In this document: positions 1-12,546 of the stretch, one piece after another
How positions within the stretch are numbered: position 1 is the stretch's first letter
Layout: every line of letters starts with the position of its first letter
Source of the DNA: Candidatus Mycoplasma haematohominis
GTDB taxonomy: Bacteria > Bacillota_I > Bacilli_A > Mycoplasmatales > Mycoplasmoidaceae
Direction of reading: 5' to 3'
Assembly (NCBI RefSeq): GCF_902712995.1
Contig: NZ_CACTIB010000021.1
Coordinates: 1-64,000, forward strand
Length of the DNA stretch: 64,000 bases
Program-made: the position numbers and the translations under genes
The notes under the pieces: model-generated
Seen by the model: only the letters and a program-made list of their open reading frames with translations
Database searches by the model: none
Told to the model about the DNA's origin: nothing

Positions 1-248
1 CTGTCTTGTCATTTGCTTTGCTCATCTTTTTCTAAATTTTCATAAGTCTCTGCTTTTGTTGGCCTTAATTTACTTCCAAATATTTCGCTAAATTTATAAC
101 TTACTTGCCTTCATGATGAAACCTCAAATTTTTCTTCAAAACCTTCTGATTGGAATTTTTGTTTTAGTTGAGTAGTTCCTACTACACTAGAAGAAGTTAC
201 AATCGTTGCCCCCCCTGCTAATTTTGCTGCCGGAGGAACTAGCTGCAT
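1..248 (-). CDS. Partial hypothetical membrane-anchored protein with early G7 run
   Basis: The 3' part lies outside the window; about 82 residues are visible. The product begins MQLVPPAAKLAGGATIV, a short hydrophobic segment that could be a signal anchor, followed by a charged region with a Trp read from TGA (VSSWRQVSY) and FSEIFGSKLRP. A run of seven G on the coding strand (209-215) falls at about codons 11-14, so slippage would truncate the protein almost at its start. It begins 20 bp after the preceding minus-strand gene. The architecture recalls the small anchored paralogues elsewhere in the window, but I see no clear homology and give no function. Confidence 0.55.
209..215 (-). repeat. 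G7 homopolymer inside a coding sequence
   Basis: Seven consecutive C on the plus strand, G on the coding strand, at about codon 11 of the partial gene above. It is similar to the G7-G9 runs in the 51-58 kb cluster. Confidence 0.9.
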
Positions 249-268
249 TTTGAATTAATAGAAAAACT

Positions 269-517
269 TTATTGAGATCCTTTGCAACTGTTATCTTCTG
301 TGTGTTTAAAGCTAAAGAAACATTTATCTTTATTTGCTTCTCTATCTCAGTTTCATAACCTGCTACTTGCATCTTTTAGTTCTTGAGTTGGTTCTCAAGG
401 TTTTTTTATTTTTTTAACTTCTACCTTTACGCCATCTTGAACTATGTAATAAGTTCCACTTATTGCGGCAGGAAAAACCGTAGAACCAGCTAAAGCAGCT
501 TTTATGGGAATGGACAT
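269..517 (-). CDS. Small hypothetical membrane-anchored protein
   Basis: It encodes 82 aa when three TGA codons are read as Trp. The N-terminus MSIPIKAALAGSTVFPAAIS has the lysine-then-small-hydrophobic anchor of the paralogous families (MSxxxKAA...). The rest is charged with two W-containing motifs (KPWEPTQ, RLWNWDRE), and the protein ends shortly after two Cys (KDKCFF, NSCKGSQ). It is shorter than the usual one-module member (145-165 aa), so it may be a reduced member of that family. It is in the same direction as the gene downstream of it. Confidence 0.55.
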
Positions 518-669
518 CTTTATTTGATGCCTCAAATTTTATTTATTGTTATTTAAATTTTGAGTTCTGCTATGTATGGATAGTTATTAAGAAGTTTTTT
601 GTAAAGCTTATTTTTTTTCAGATTTATTCACTTAATTAAAGTGATGTAAGAAATTTCGAAATATTGAAA

Positions 670-3600
670 CTACTCTTCTTCTGGGAAATCTTCGTCCTCA
701 AAAATAAAGTAATATTTGTTGAACAATTCAAATAATTCTCGAATAATCCTTTCTATTTTTTCTCTTCTTTCTTGTCTAAATTCTGCTTGTCTTGACATTG
801 GTTTGATTAGCAACCTGTCAATCTTCCCTCCTGATAAATCAAAATTTTTATTTTTAATTCATACTAATATGATCTCTTGTAGGTATGCTTCATCTAATCC
901 TTCTTTATTGGCCACTCTATTTGCATCCTGATCTATTTGTTTTTTAACTCATTTTTTAAATTTAACAGGTGCTATTCCTGCTCGGACTGCATCTCTGTAA
1001 CTGATGATGTATCCTTTAAAATCTTTTAGGTTTATGCTGTAGTCTAAAAGATCTTCAATTTTTTCTCAAACTTTATTTACTTCTCCCTCCCTTTCTTGTT
1101 CGCTTCATTCTTCCATTAGATTGTTAAGGTATTTAAAGTCTATTTCTTCTTGCTTTAGGTACTCAACTACAAAATCCAATTCATTTTCTTCAGGAGAACT
1201 TTTTTTATTTTCTGGTTTTGGTGTATTTATTGTTGTTTCTGTTTCCATAAGAGCTAAATAGTATTTCTTTAACTGTTTTTCTTTCTGATCATCTATTATT
1301 TTTTCAGCTTCTTTGAATTCATCAAAACCTCTAAGAATGCTCTTGGCTTCTCATAATTCATGACATTGCTCTATAAATGCACTTGGTTCTTCAATAACGT
1401 CTACCATTATTTCGTTTAATTTGTAAGCTGAACTTTTATATCTTTCGTATACGGCCGGATAATCAGACAACACACTTAAAAATCTATCTTTTGATTTTTT
1501 TGAATCTTTTAGGTATATTTTGAAAGCTTTTGCTACGTTTTTTTCTGCATTATGTCTGAAACATACTACGTTTCCTGCTGGTTTAGCTGCGTCTAGAATC
1601 CTGTTGGTTCTTGAGAAAGCTTGAACTAAGTTGTGCATTTCAACGTTTTTATCTATCCATATGGTGTTTAGCGTTTTGGAGTCGAAACCGGTTAGGAACA
1701 TGTTTACAACTATCAACATATCTATTTCTTTGTTTTTTAGCCTTTCAGATACATCGTATTGAAAGTTGTCGAATTTGTCTATTTTGAAAGAAGTTTTGAA
1801 TGTTTGGTTGTAATCTTCTATTACTTCCTTTAGGAAATCTTTATTTTTTATAGAAAGCTTGCTTGTTGGAGGCAAATCTTTAGATTCGTCAATTTCTTCT
1901 TTTTCACAACTATTGCTGAAGATAGTTGTGATTATTAAGGGTTCTTTTTTACCTTCTTGTTGTTTTTTGAATTCTAGGTAGTAAGCTTTTGCGCTTTCAA
2001 TGGAATCAGTTGCGAAAATTGAATTGAATCCTATTCTCCTTTTTGCTGCTATGCTTTGCTCTTGCCCTCTGCAGGTTACTCTATCGAAGTTATCTAGGAT
2101 GTATTTAGCTATTGCCGTTATTTTTTTTGGATGTTTATAAGTTGGATCTTGGTTTATTGTTGATTTTTTAGAATCATCAGACAAATTAATTATTTTTGCG
2201 TGTAAGTAGTCTACTGTGAACTTTAGGACGTTTCCATCTTTTATTGCATCGTCAATGCTGTAACGGTGCAGCTCTTTTCCAAATAAGTTTTCTGTTGATG
2301 ATTTATTTACTTTTTTAGGATCTTTTTGGTTATGGAATATAGGGGTTCCTGTGAACCCAAATAAGTGAGAATTTTTAAATGTTTCAATAATCGCTTCTCT
2401 CATTCTTCCTGCTTGACTTCTGTGACATTCATCAAAAATCAGAACAAACCTTTTATCTTCGAAGCGGGAAAGTAGTTTTTCGTATTTTTCGTGCTTTTCT
2501 GAAGTTATTGTCTTCTTAGATTGTTTATCGTTTGCGGATTTAGCTTCTTTTATTAAACGAGTTAGTCTTTGAATAGTTGTTACTATTATTTTTTCGTCAT
2601 TTTCTTGCAGTAGTTTTTCAAGTAAATCTTGTGTGTTGTTGATTGCGTTTGTTGAGCCTTTTTCATATTTTTCAAATTCATCAATAATCTGTTTATTCAA
2701 TTCCCTCCTGTCTACTACAAAAATAACTTGATCGACTTGTTCTATATCTTTTGCAAGTTGAGACGCCTTAAAAGAAGTTAGTGTTTTTCCTGAACCTGTT
2801 GAGTGCCATATGTATCCTCCTGTTTCTTTACTTGTTTTAAGACCCCTTATTATTGATGAATGTATCTTTTTTAATATTTTTTCTGTTGCACATATTTGGT
2901 AAGGTCTAAGAACTAGAAGTTCGTTTTGCGCGTTAAGTAAAGAGTATTTAGTCAGCATTGAATATAGAACCTCTGGATTAAGGAAGTGAACGGAGAAGTC
3001 TGAGAAAACTTTTATTTTTTCATTAGCTTGGTCTGATCAGTAGATAGTAAATTCAAAACTAGCATTTCTAGATTTTGTATTTATGTCAGGTCTGTTTGTG
3101 CTTGAGTAATATTTTGTTTCCTTCCCGTTGGAAATGATGAATATTTGTATGTACTCAAAAAGTTTGGAAGAAGGAATGTAAATGTTTTTTATTTTTTTAT
3201 TGAACGCCGCTTTTATGCTTATGTTTTTATCTACTAACTCAATTTGTATTAAAGGCAATCCATTTATAAGAATTGTTACTTCGTTGCTAAATGAATTGTC
3301 TTTGTCTGGGAATTGTTTTATAAATTGAAAAGCATTTTTTTCTATGTTTTGTAAATCTAGTAAATGTATGTTTTTTATTCCTCCGGACTTTAATCTCAAG
3401 CTGTCTATCATCCATCTATTTCTGTGTATTACCTCTAATTTTTCTTCTCTGCTTTTATTAGTTAATTTGGAATAGATTTCTCTTCATTCTTCATCTGAAA
3501 GCTTAATTTCATTCAATCTCTCTAGTTGTTCTCTCAGATTTTTAATTAGTTCTTCGTTATTAGTTATTTTGCTTTCGTACTTAATTCCATGCTCGGTTAG

Positions 3601-3702
3601 CTCTCTTATTATTTTTTCATCTGAATCTTCTTCATCTCCAGAATCGTCATCCTGGTAAGAAAAGAAGTATTCTTGGCAGACTGTTTCTTTGAAGTGCGAC
3701 AT
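670..3702 (-). CDS. hsdR: Type I restriction enzyme R subunit, nuclease site altered
   Basis: It encodes 1010 aa, normal for HsdR, the ATP-driven translocase and endonuclease subunit of type I systems. The order is an N-terminal nuclease domain, then a superfamily 2 helicase motor with Walker A TGSGKT (about 302-307), DECH (about 424-427), FTGTP, a late FLTGFDSKTLN and QAFSRTNR (motif VI), then a C-terminal helical region. The PD-(D/E)xK nuclease motif looks damaged. Where the neighbouring paralogue has D-x13-E-L-K, this protein has E141, E155 and V157, so both the metal-binding Asp and the Lys are replaced. The motor motifs look intact. It lies upstream of and parallel to the second hsdR, with about 230 bp between. 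It may translocate without cutting, or act only as a partner. Family call is secure; the activity is inferred. Confidence 0.93.
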
Positions 3703-3932
3703 TTGTTAGGGTAGGTTAATTTGAATTGTATGTCCTTATTTTTTTCTCTGAATAATTAATTTGTGAATTTTGTTAATTACCAGATGCTTTAAATGGAATA
3801 TATTCTACAAATTTGGGTTTAGGATGATTAAATCTAAACTTTCTTTTTTTTGATTTTAAGAAATAATTTAGGAACAAAATTAGCAAAAAAATTTTCTGAA
3901 AAAATAATTTTTATTAATTTTGCTAAAGGCAA

Positions 3933-6900
3933 TTAACTGTTACTTTCTCAATCATTATCGAACAATTCCAGGAATTTAGCGAAGAAATTGTTTAATTTTT
4001 CCATGACACTTTTTACTTTGTTGTTTCTTTCCTCCCTATAAGCTGCTTGCCTTGACATAGGCCTTTGAAGAATTTCATCGAACTTATTTCCTAGCATATC
4101 CATCATTTGTTTCTTGAAGCAGCTAATCATTAGATGTTCTACTTCTTTTCTCTTTAAACCTTCTTCTTCAACAATTACACATAGATCTTCTTTGTATTTC
4201 TCTTTAACTAGATCATCTCATTCAATCTCTATTCCTTGTTCTCATTTATCGAAGTATTCAACAACTAGATCTTTTTTATTTCTGAATGTGCAGCTGGCAT
4301 CTATTTTCTTAAGAGTTTCATCTTTAAATATTTCTATTTCGCTTGATTCAGCTGGTGTAACGGTTTTTATCTTTTGAGAAAATTCTTTCATTTTCTCTCT
4401 TATATAGTTGGCATCGATTTCTATTTGTTTGATTAATCCGATTTCGAATCTAACGTCTTTTCATTTTTCATCGTCATTTCCATTTTTGTCTTTTGGTTTT
4501 TCTGCATAAAGTTTGTTGTAGTGTCCGATGTAATCCTGCATCTCTCCTTCAGAGATGATTTCTTCGTCTTCTGTAAATTCGTCATAACAGGATAGGAGAG
4601 ATCTTTTAAGAAGTCATTCTCCGAATTTTTTTGAGAATTCAATGTTTTCTTCTTCTGTTTTGTCTATTAGTTCTGGTATAGGGTATTTAGTTTTTATTTC
4701 ATCGGAAAGTGCTTTATATGCTGGATAATTGTCTTCATATTTACCTATTATTACAATGCTTCTATCTTTGTTTTTTGAACCGTGTTCTATATAGTGATCA
4801 AAAGCTTTTTCAACATTTTCTATGGCGTCATATCTAAAGCAGATGATGTTACCGAATTGTTTGGAAGAATTAAAAATTCTGTTTGTTCTTGAGAAGGCTT
4901 GAATTAGATTGTGCATTTTCAAATTCTTGTCTATTCACAGAGTGTTTAGTGTTTTGGAATCGAAACCTGTTAGGAACATGTTTACCACTATACATATGTC
5001 AATTTCTTTGTTTTTTAGTCTCTCAGATACATCTGAGTGATAGTTGTCGAATGAATCTAACTTGAAGCCGCTTTTGAATGTTTTGTTGTAATCATCTATA
5101 ACTTCTTCAAGGAAATTTTTGTTATCTCCTTTAATTTGGTCTATTGCATGAGAGTCTTCTGCTTCGTCTTTTTCATCTGAAATACAACTGTTACTGAAAA
5201 TAGTTGCTACTGTTAATTTTTCCTCTTTATCTTCTTGTTGTTTTTTGAATTCTTTGTAGTAAGCTTGCGCGCTTTTTATTGAGTCTGTAGCAAAAATTGA
5301 GTTGAATCCATCTTCTCTGTTGGTTTTTAAGTTTTTGTCTTTGGATCTTAGAGTTTTCTGGTTGAAGTGCTCAATTATGTATTTAGTAACTTCTGTTATT
5401 CTGCAGACACATTTAAAAGCTAAATCTTTTTCTGTTTCTTGCAGCACTTCTAAAGATACATTGGAATTGGTTTTATTTACGTAATCTATACGAAATCCTA
5501 GGACGTTTTTGTCGCTTATCGCGTCATAAATGTTGTAACAGTGTAATTCTTCTCCAAATAATCATTCAGTTGTTTTCAAAACATTCAATTTTCTTTTAAT
5601 TTCTTTGTCTTCTCTATCATCATCTGCTTCCTCTTCGTCTGTAGAAAAAATAGGGGTTCCAGTGAATCCAAAAACATGCGATTCTTTGAAAGTTTTTATG
5701 ATTTGTCTTCTCATTTTTCCTGCTTGTGTTCTGTGGCATTCATCGAAAATAAGTACAAATCTTTGCTCTCTTAATATCTCCAGTAATCTTCTGTATTTTT
5801 CTTTTGTGTTTCCTAATAAATACTTATCTTCGTATTTTTGCTCTTCTTCGCTCTCTTTTTTTGATGCAGGAATAGCGTCTGTTAGAAGTCTGCTTAATTT
5901 TTGGATTGTTGTTACAACTATTTTTTCTTTATCTTCATTTAATAAGCTGTTATGTAAGTCTCTGGTATTTCTTATTGAATTAGTTGATCCTTTTTTATAG
6001 TTCTCGTATTCATCTATAGTTTGTTTGTTTAAGTCTTTTCTGTCTACTACAAAAATAACTTTATGTATTTCATCGATATGAGTCGCTAACTGCGCAGCTT
6101 TAAATGAAGTTAGTGTTTTTCCTGAACCTGTTGTATGTCATATATATCCCCCAGTTTTATTTCTTTCTTCTTCATTTGAATCGTTTCTTTTTCAGTGATG
6201 GTTTATAGACAGTTTTATTTTCTGAAGTATCTTTTCTATTGCGCAAATTTGATAGGGTCTTAAGACTAGTAAGTTATCTTTAGAGTTAAAAACGCAGTAA
6301 TTTATAAGAATGTTTCTTAGTGTGTCTTTTGATAAGAAGTAATCAGCGAAATCTAATAAATCTAGTATTTTTCTATTTTTCTGATCTGTTCAGTAGGATG
6401 TAAACTCAAAATTTCCAATTTCTGATGATTTTTTAGCTCCAGTTGGTCTTGTTGTATTTGAGTAGTATTTTGTTTCTGTTCCATTTGAGATCACGAATAT
6501 TTGTAGATATTCAAATAGTCCTGAAAAACTGTCTTTTTTGTTTATGTATCTATTTATTTGATTGAAAGCTTCTTTTAAATCTACACCTCTACTTTTAAGT
6601 TCTATTTGAACCATTGGCAAACCATTCATAAGAATGGTTACGTCATATCTATCTAAATTTATGTCTCGATATTGATTTATTACTTGAAATCTATTATTTC
6701 CTGGTTGAATTTTGTTTATTAGGTGTATGTTTTTAAAGCTTCCGTCACTTCTTCTTAGAGGGATAATGTGATCATTTCTTTGGATTCTGTTCGTTTTACT
6801 ATTCTTGTCCCCTCTTTCTATTTCTATATAAACTGTTTCTCATTCTTGATCTGTAAATATTACGTTGTTAAGTTGTTCGAGTTGTTTTCTTAAGTTTTCT

Positions 6901-7127
6901 TTTAAAGATTTGGCATTTTTAATTTTCGGTTCATAAGAAATTCCCTGATTGTCTAATTTCTCTATTAGTTCTCTTTCTAATTGTTCTTCTGTTTGAAAGT
7001 GCCTATATTTTCCTTCGTGGGAAGGAATATATTCGCATACAACAGTTTTGTCCTCTAGAAGAGCAAGAATATTCCTCTTTACGTATATTTGCTCTTTGTC
7101 TTCTTTTTCTTTTGTTATTAATTGCAT
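3933..7127 (-). CDS. hsdR: Type I restriction enzyme R subunit (second copy)
   Basis: It encodes 1064 aa and is uninterrupted under code 4. It is a paralogue of the gene at 670-3702 over the full length. The nuclease core is complete: D162 in RYDVTILMNGLP, then E176 and K178 in QIELK. The motor has TGSGKT at about 333-338, DECH at about 462-465, FTGTP and QAFSRTNR. The start at 7127 (MQLITKEKEDK) gives a 190-bp divergent gap to hsdM, where a shared promoter region may lie. Together with hsdM and a specificity subunit, HsdR would cleave unmodified foreign DNA far from its recognition site. No specificity gene is visible nearby. Confidence 0.95.
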
Positions 7128-7317
7128 TTATATGTAGATTTAGTTCGTCTTAGTAAATAAAAGTTATTAAATGCACTTCAATGTATTGATTTTATTTGAA
7201 TGTTATATTCTATTACCTTGTGCGCACATGTAATATAAGTTAATTAATGCCCAGCCTTTAATGATTTTTATTTAAAGCTTTAAAATTACTTGAGTTATTA
7301 ATAACTTATTTACGGGC

Positions 7318-8877
7318 ATGAAAACTTTTCAAGATTTTTGTAAAGGTGTTTGAGATGAAGCTAACAAGCTAAGGGAGAGTATTGATGCGTGGGATTTCAA
7401 GAATTATTTCTTGGGATTCATGTTTTACAAGTACATTTCAGACGATTTTTCCAAGTGGGTGAGTGACAATGAAAAGAAATGCGGGCACTTAGATTTTGAT
7501 TATTCAAAAGAAAAAGATGAGAATTGAAACGAAGAAGACTTTATTGTTGATGCTGTTAAATGTAAGGGGACTTATATAAAACCTAGTCACCTTTTTCCTA
7601 GAGTTTATGAGAACTTTAAAAATAATTATGACAATTTGAACGAGGAATTAGTTCAAGTTTTTGATTCCATCGCTAAGTATTCATACGATGGTGGTATTTC
7701 TAAATTCTCTGGTTTGTTTGGTGAGGTTGATTTGGGTAGTAACAAACTGGCTGCGTCAATAATTGAGAGGAATAGAAAGATTATTGAGATTATGGAGTTT
7801 TGACAAAAGTTAAATTGGGAAGGCGTTGAAGGATATGAAGGCCAGGATAAAGTTGGTGATTTGCATGAATTTTTATTAGGTCAGTTTGCAGCCAATGCTG
7901 GAAAAAGTGGTGGTGAGTTCTACACTCCTTCAGAGGTATCTGAGTTGATGGTTAGATTAGCTCTTGTTCAAGCTAAAGATGTTACTAAGGTTTATGATCC
8001 AGCTTGTGGTTCTGGATCTTTGCTTTTGAAGTTTAGAAAAGTATGAAAAAAACAGAATCCCGATTCAGGATTTTCTGATTTGGAGATATTTGGGCAGGAG
8101 GTTAACAATCCTACTTACAACTTGTGTAGGATGAATATGTTCTTGCATGGGGTTGGTTACAACGAGTTTGATATAGATTGTGGAGATACTTTAGTTAATC
8201 CTTGTCATAGAAACCAAAAATTTGACGTTATTGTTTCTAATCCTCCATACTCTATTACTTGAAAAGGTTCAGATGATAACACTCTTGTAAATGATCCTAG
8301 GTTTACCTGTGCTGGAGTTTTAGCTCCTAAATCTAAAGCTGATTTAGCTTTCTTGATGCATTCTTTGTATCACTTAAGTGAAAAAGGGATTGCGGTTTTT
8401 GTTTCTTTCCCTGGAGTTTTATATAGAGGTGGAGCGGAGCAAAAAATAAGACAGTATTTGGTCGATTACAACTACGTTGATTGTGTTATTAACTTAGCTG
8501 AGAACTTTTTCTACGGAACAAGCATTTCAACTAGTATCTTGATTCTTAGAAAATCTAAAACAGACTCTAAAGTGTTGTTTATTAATGCTTCTGAGCAATT
8601 TGAAAAGGTTAAGAATAAAAATATTCTTAGAGAGGAGCATATTGCTTGGATAGTTGATAAATACAGGAATAGAGAGAACGTTGACTATGTTTCTAAGTTA
8701 GTAGATAACTCAGAGATTAAAGAACAAGATTACACTCTTTCAGTTTCTACTTATGTAGAAAAAGAGGACACAAGGGAAAAGATAGATATAGATGTTTTGA
8801 ATTCTGAGATTGAAAGAATTGTTGAGAATACTAATAAGTTAAGACAGGGAATTAAAGAAATAATTGGTGGTTTGTAG
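7318..8877 (+). CDS. hsdM: Type I DNA methyltransferase M subunit
   Basis: It encodes 519 aa, the usual HsdM length. The N-terminal helical domain (MKTFQDFCKGVWDEANKLR) is followed by the adenine-N6 methyltransferase core. The SAM-binding motif DPACGSGS is at about 227-234 and the catalytic NPPY at about 308-311, and the C-terminal helix KLRQGIKEIIGGL is typical of the family. Three or more Trp are encoded by TGA. It methylates adenine in the site chosen by HsdS and acts as M2S or R2M2S. It is divergent from the intact hsdR. The next gene, convergent with it and 13 bp away, is not an hsdS but a membrane-anchored coiled-coil protein. Confidence 0.96.
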
Positions 8878-8890
8878 TTAATTTTTAAAT

Positions 8891-10402
8891 TTATTTTTTT
8901 AGTCTAGGTGTTTTATTTGTTGTAGTTGGTCTTCCTAACATTGTTTCAATTCCGGGCATAGATTCTTTCAGCAATTTATCTATTTCTTCTTCTGAGAATC
9001 AATTCATAGCTTTCCCTGCTACGTATGTTTGTAGTGATTGGCCGTATTTTACGTCTATTAAGTTTCATTCTCGCGAATTATTCTCTTGATTGGTTCCGAA
9101 TAGACACAATAGACTTACTAGAAGTCAGATTAGTTCAGGGTCATAATTCACTACTTCTCCTGCAGATTTAGTTATTTTGCAACCTTGGCCGAAAGTAAAA
9201 AATTTGGTTCAAAAAGTTTTTGCATAGGTATCACAAATGCTTACCCTCTTTTCTTCTTTCTTTTTTCCTTCTACTCCCAAATAGATTGAAAGAATATTTT
9301 TTCTTAGTTTGTCGAAGTCGTCTTTTGATATTTGCTGAGAAGATGCTAGATTTTTAATTATTGATTTAAGTGAGCTTGCTTCTTCTGGTAGTTTTTCTAT
9401 ATCCTTTAATAATTTTTCTTTTTCGTTTAATAAAGATCCCAACAAGACTTTAGGAATTGTTTCTATTTTTTCGTTTACTTTCTTAAGTTTTTCTTTTATT
9501 TGTTTGCCTAGTTCTATTTTTTGGATTCTTATTTTTTGCGCTTCCTGAGCGATATTTCCTATATCTGCATCTTTAAGTTTGTTGGTGTCTTTTAATTTTT
9601 CAAATATCTTTTTTGCTTCTTTTACTTCTTTTTCGATTTCTTGTTTTATTTTTTCTAATTGACTTTTTATTTTTGAGGCGTGTTTATTGCTATTAGAAAG
9701 ATTTATTTGTGCTTGTCAGTTTGATTGCTTGAAGAAAGAATATGTCTTTTCTTTCATTTGTTGCATTACGTCTTTACTATTTAGTATTGTTTTGTTATAG
9801 ATTGTTGATTTTTGACTATCAACATTTTCATTAATTGATTTTTCAGTTTTTGCTATCGCTTCATTGAAAAATGTTTCGACTTTTTTCATAATTTCTTGTA
9901 TAGAAATGTCTTTTTCTGTGACGTTTTTGAGTTCTAAATTAGGAGAAATGTTTTGGAGATCTTGTGCTAATTGGTTATGTATTTTTGAGGTTTCGCTTAC
10001 TAATTTAGGTATTATTGTTTCTTCTGTTATTTTTGTATCGTCTATTTTTTTCTGCAGGTTACTTAGGTATTTGTCGCTTACTTCTTTAAGGTAATTTTTT
10101 AAGCTAGCTTCATCTTTTTTTCATGCTTTGTATAGAGATTGTTCATCTATGTATTCTTTTATGTTGTCGTATTTAGATAGTATTTCTTTTTCTAGATAGC
10201 TAGAAATTCTTCATCATTCTTTTGTATTTATGTAGTAAATAGTTAGAAGAGGAGTAGCTACTGCTGATGAGATTGTTGCGAAGAAAATTAAAGTTTTTTG
10301 GATTGCCGATAGTGAAAATTTAGCACTCTTATTGAAACTGTTTATTATTTCTGAGATTTCCGTGTCTAGGAATAATTCTTTCAAAGAGTTGTTTGTTGAC
10401 AT
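8891..10402 (-). CDS. Membrane-anchored coiled-coil protein next to hsdM (copy 1)
   Basis: It encodes 503 aa. A hydrophobic helix lies at about 35-58 (TLIFFATISSAVATPLLTIYY), followed by a long Lys/Glu-rich, heptad-like region to about residue 390. The C-terminal globular part carries GQGCKITKSAGEV and DPELIWLLVSLLCLFG. It is a clear paralogue of 12547-14103: shared motifs include SLYKAW, SDKYLxxLQ, IPKxLxGxLL and the C-terminal GxGCxIT block. It does not look like HsdS, as I see no pair of target-recognition domains. It is convergent with hsdM. The function is unknown; a scaffold or surface protein is possible, and its repeated position beside hsdM is the only contextual clue. Confidence 0.85.
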
Positions 10403-10855
10403 TCTTTAAAACCACTAGTTTTGTGGGGATTGGTTTTTGTACATTTCTAAAAAATGTATTGACGGGTATTTTAATAGCCTTCGCCTAATTTGAAAGCTAG
10501 AAAAATGTAAAAGTTTCAGAAGATTTTATTTTTATTCGATCCCTTTGTTAATTTATTTTTTGATTTATTGGATTCAAGTGCTTGAATTTTTATTAGAGAG
10601 TAGATCTATTAAATTGTTAGTTGTATGTAATGCGACAAAGGAATAAAATTCTATTAATTGTTAGGTGTAAATTTTCTGGAACTTGCAACATTGATAATAG
10701 ATTAAAAAAATAAGTGAGATATAAGATATAAGGGATTACGACGTTTTAGTATTAAAGGCTTTTCCTATATGTTTAAGAAAAAAGAACAAAGGTCTTAAAT
10801 ACCAAAAAATATGAACTTTGTTCTATTAAATTTAAGAATAGGCTAGATTTATTTA
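10403..10855. other. Intergenic region between divergent genes
   Basis: These 453 bp lie between the divergent coiled-coil gene and the second hsdM. I see no credible coding sequence. The sequence is A/T-rich and should hold promoters for both genes. A perfect 9-bp inverted repeat (AGAACAAAG at 10783-10791, CTTTGTTCT at 10816-10824) lies about 30 bp before the hsdM start. Confidence 0.6.
10783..10824 (+). promoter_or_regulatory. Inverted repeat upstream of hsdM copy 2
   Basis: The arms AGAACAAAG and CTTTGTTCT are perfectly complementary across a 24-nt loop, 31 bp before the ATG. It could be a leader hairpin or an operator. No T-run follows, so it is not a standard terminator. Confidence 0.35.
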
Positions 10856-12409
10856 ATGTCTTCCGAAGTCGAAAAGAACGAGCTTTATAAGACGATTTGA
10901 GACACAGCTAATAAATTAAGAGGAAGTGTAGATGGTTGAGATTTTAAACAATATTTCTTAGGCTTAATGTTCTACAGGTATGTTTCAGAAGACTTTGTTA
11001 ATTACATAAATGATAAGGAATTAAAGCAAGGAAAAGAAAATTACAACTATCTAGATAGAGCTAAGTACAAGAACAATCATGGTTCTCGTCAAATAGAGTC
11101 AATAAAGGAGGAAAAAGGTTTTTATATTCATTCACATGATTTATTCGAGAATATGTTGAAGTCACATGAAAGAAATTGTAGCCATCTTAATGAGGCACTT
11201 TTAGAGGCTTTTGAAAGAATAGAGCAGAATTCAGAAGAAGAATATCAAGGTTTATTTAAGGATATAGACGTTAATAGTAAGAGGTTGGAAAAGACAGTTG
11301 AAGCAAGGAATCAGAAGATTATTGAAGTTATGAGGAATGTTAAGAATTTAAAGATTGATTTAATAGATCAACAAGAATCAGATATTTTTGGAGATGCTTA
11401 TGAGTATTTGATGGCTATGTATGCTTCTAATGCGGGTAAAAGCGGAGGAGAGTATTACACTCCAACGGAAGTTTCTGAGTTGATGGTTAAGTTGGTTCTT
11501 GAGAACAAAAAAGATGTAAAGACAATATATGATCCTGCATGTGGTTCAGGCTCTTTGTTGCTTAAGTTTGTGAAGGTACTCAAGCAGGAAAATGCTGACT
11601 TGTCTAACTTAGAAATATATGGTCAAGAGATTAACAACACAACTTACAACTTATGCAGGATGAATATTCTTCTTCATGGTATTCATTACAAGAATTTTGA
11701 TATAGCTTGTGCTGATACTTTGGTAAATCCTTGCGATAGACATAACAAGAAGTTTGATGGAATAGTTTCTAATCCTCCTTATTCTGTTTGTTGAAAAGGT
11801 AACGATGATCCTAAGTTAGTCAAAGACCCTAGATTTAAAGACGCAGGAGCATTAGCTCCTAAATCTAAAGCTGATCTTGCTTTTGTCATGCATTGTCTTT
11901 ATCATTTGGAGGAGAAAGGCGCTGCAGCAATTATTACTTTTCCAGGAGTTATGTATAGAGGAGGAGCTGAACAGAAGATCAGGAAGTATTTAGTTGATAA
12001 CAATTATGTTGATTGTGTTATTCAGTTAGCAGAGAATTTCTTTTATGGAACAAGCATTTCTACTTGCATAATAGTTCTTAAGAAATCAAAGAAAGAGAAG
12101 AAAACCTTATTTATTAATGCTTCTGAACAGTTTGAAAAGATTAAGAATAAGAATAGATTGACCCCCGAGAATATAAATTGAATATTGGATATATATAGAC
12201 AGAGAAAGAATATTGATTACATATCTAAGTTAGTAGACAATTCAGTTATAGAACAGCAAGATTATGGTCTTTCTGTTTCTTCCTATGTAGAAAAAGAAGA
12301 TAAGAGAGAGAAGATAGAGATTGATGTTTTGAATAGTGAGATAGAAAGGATAGTTGAGAATACGAATAAGTTAAGACGAGGAATAAAAGAAATAATAGGC
12401 GATCTTTAG
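10856..12409 (+). CDS. hsdM: Type I DNA methyltransferase M subunit (second copy)
   Basis: It encodes 517 aa. The start MSSEVEKNELYKTIWDTANK was chosen because the helical HsdM N-terminus begins right after it. DPACGSGS lies at about 226-233 and NPPY at about 306-309; the end KLRRGIKEIIGDL matches the first copy. The two HsdM are similar along their whole length (GKSGGEYYTPTEVSELMV, EKGAAAIITFPGVMYRGG), which indicates gene duplication. A paralogue of the coiled-coil gene follows 137 bp later in the same direction. Which hsdR partners which hsdM cannot be read from the sequence. Confidence 0.96.
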
Positions 12410-12546
12410 TTTTTTTTGAGTTAAGTTTTAGATTTTTGTTTTTTGAAAAAAAGTTATTTGCGTAGATAGTAAAAATTGATAAACAAAAAATTATTTTATT
12501 TTTTTTAAAAATTTTATTAAATTGTGCAACAACCGCCTTGAAGTAA

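Noticed and set aside
4433..4642. 69-aa minus-strand frame within hsdR
   Set aside because: It is a different frame from the full-length HsdR, which is continuous across this region under code 4.
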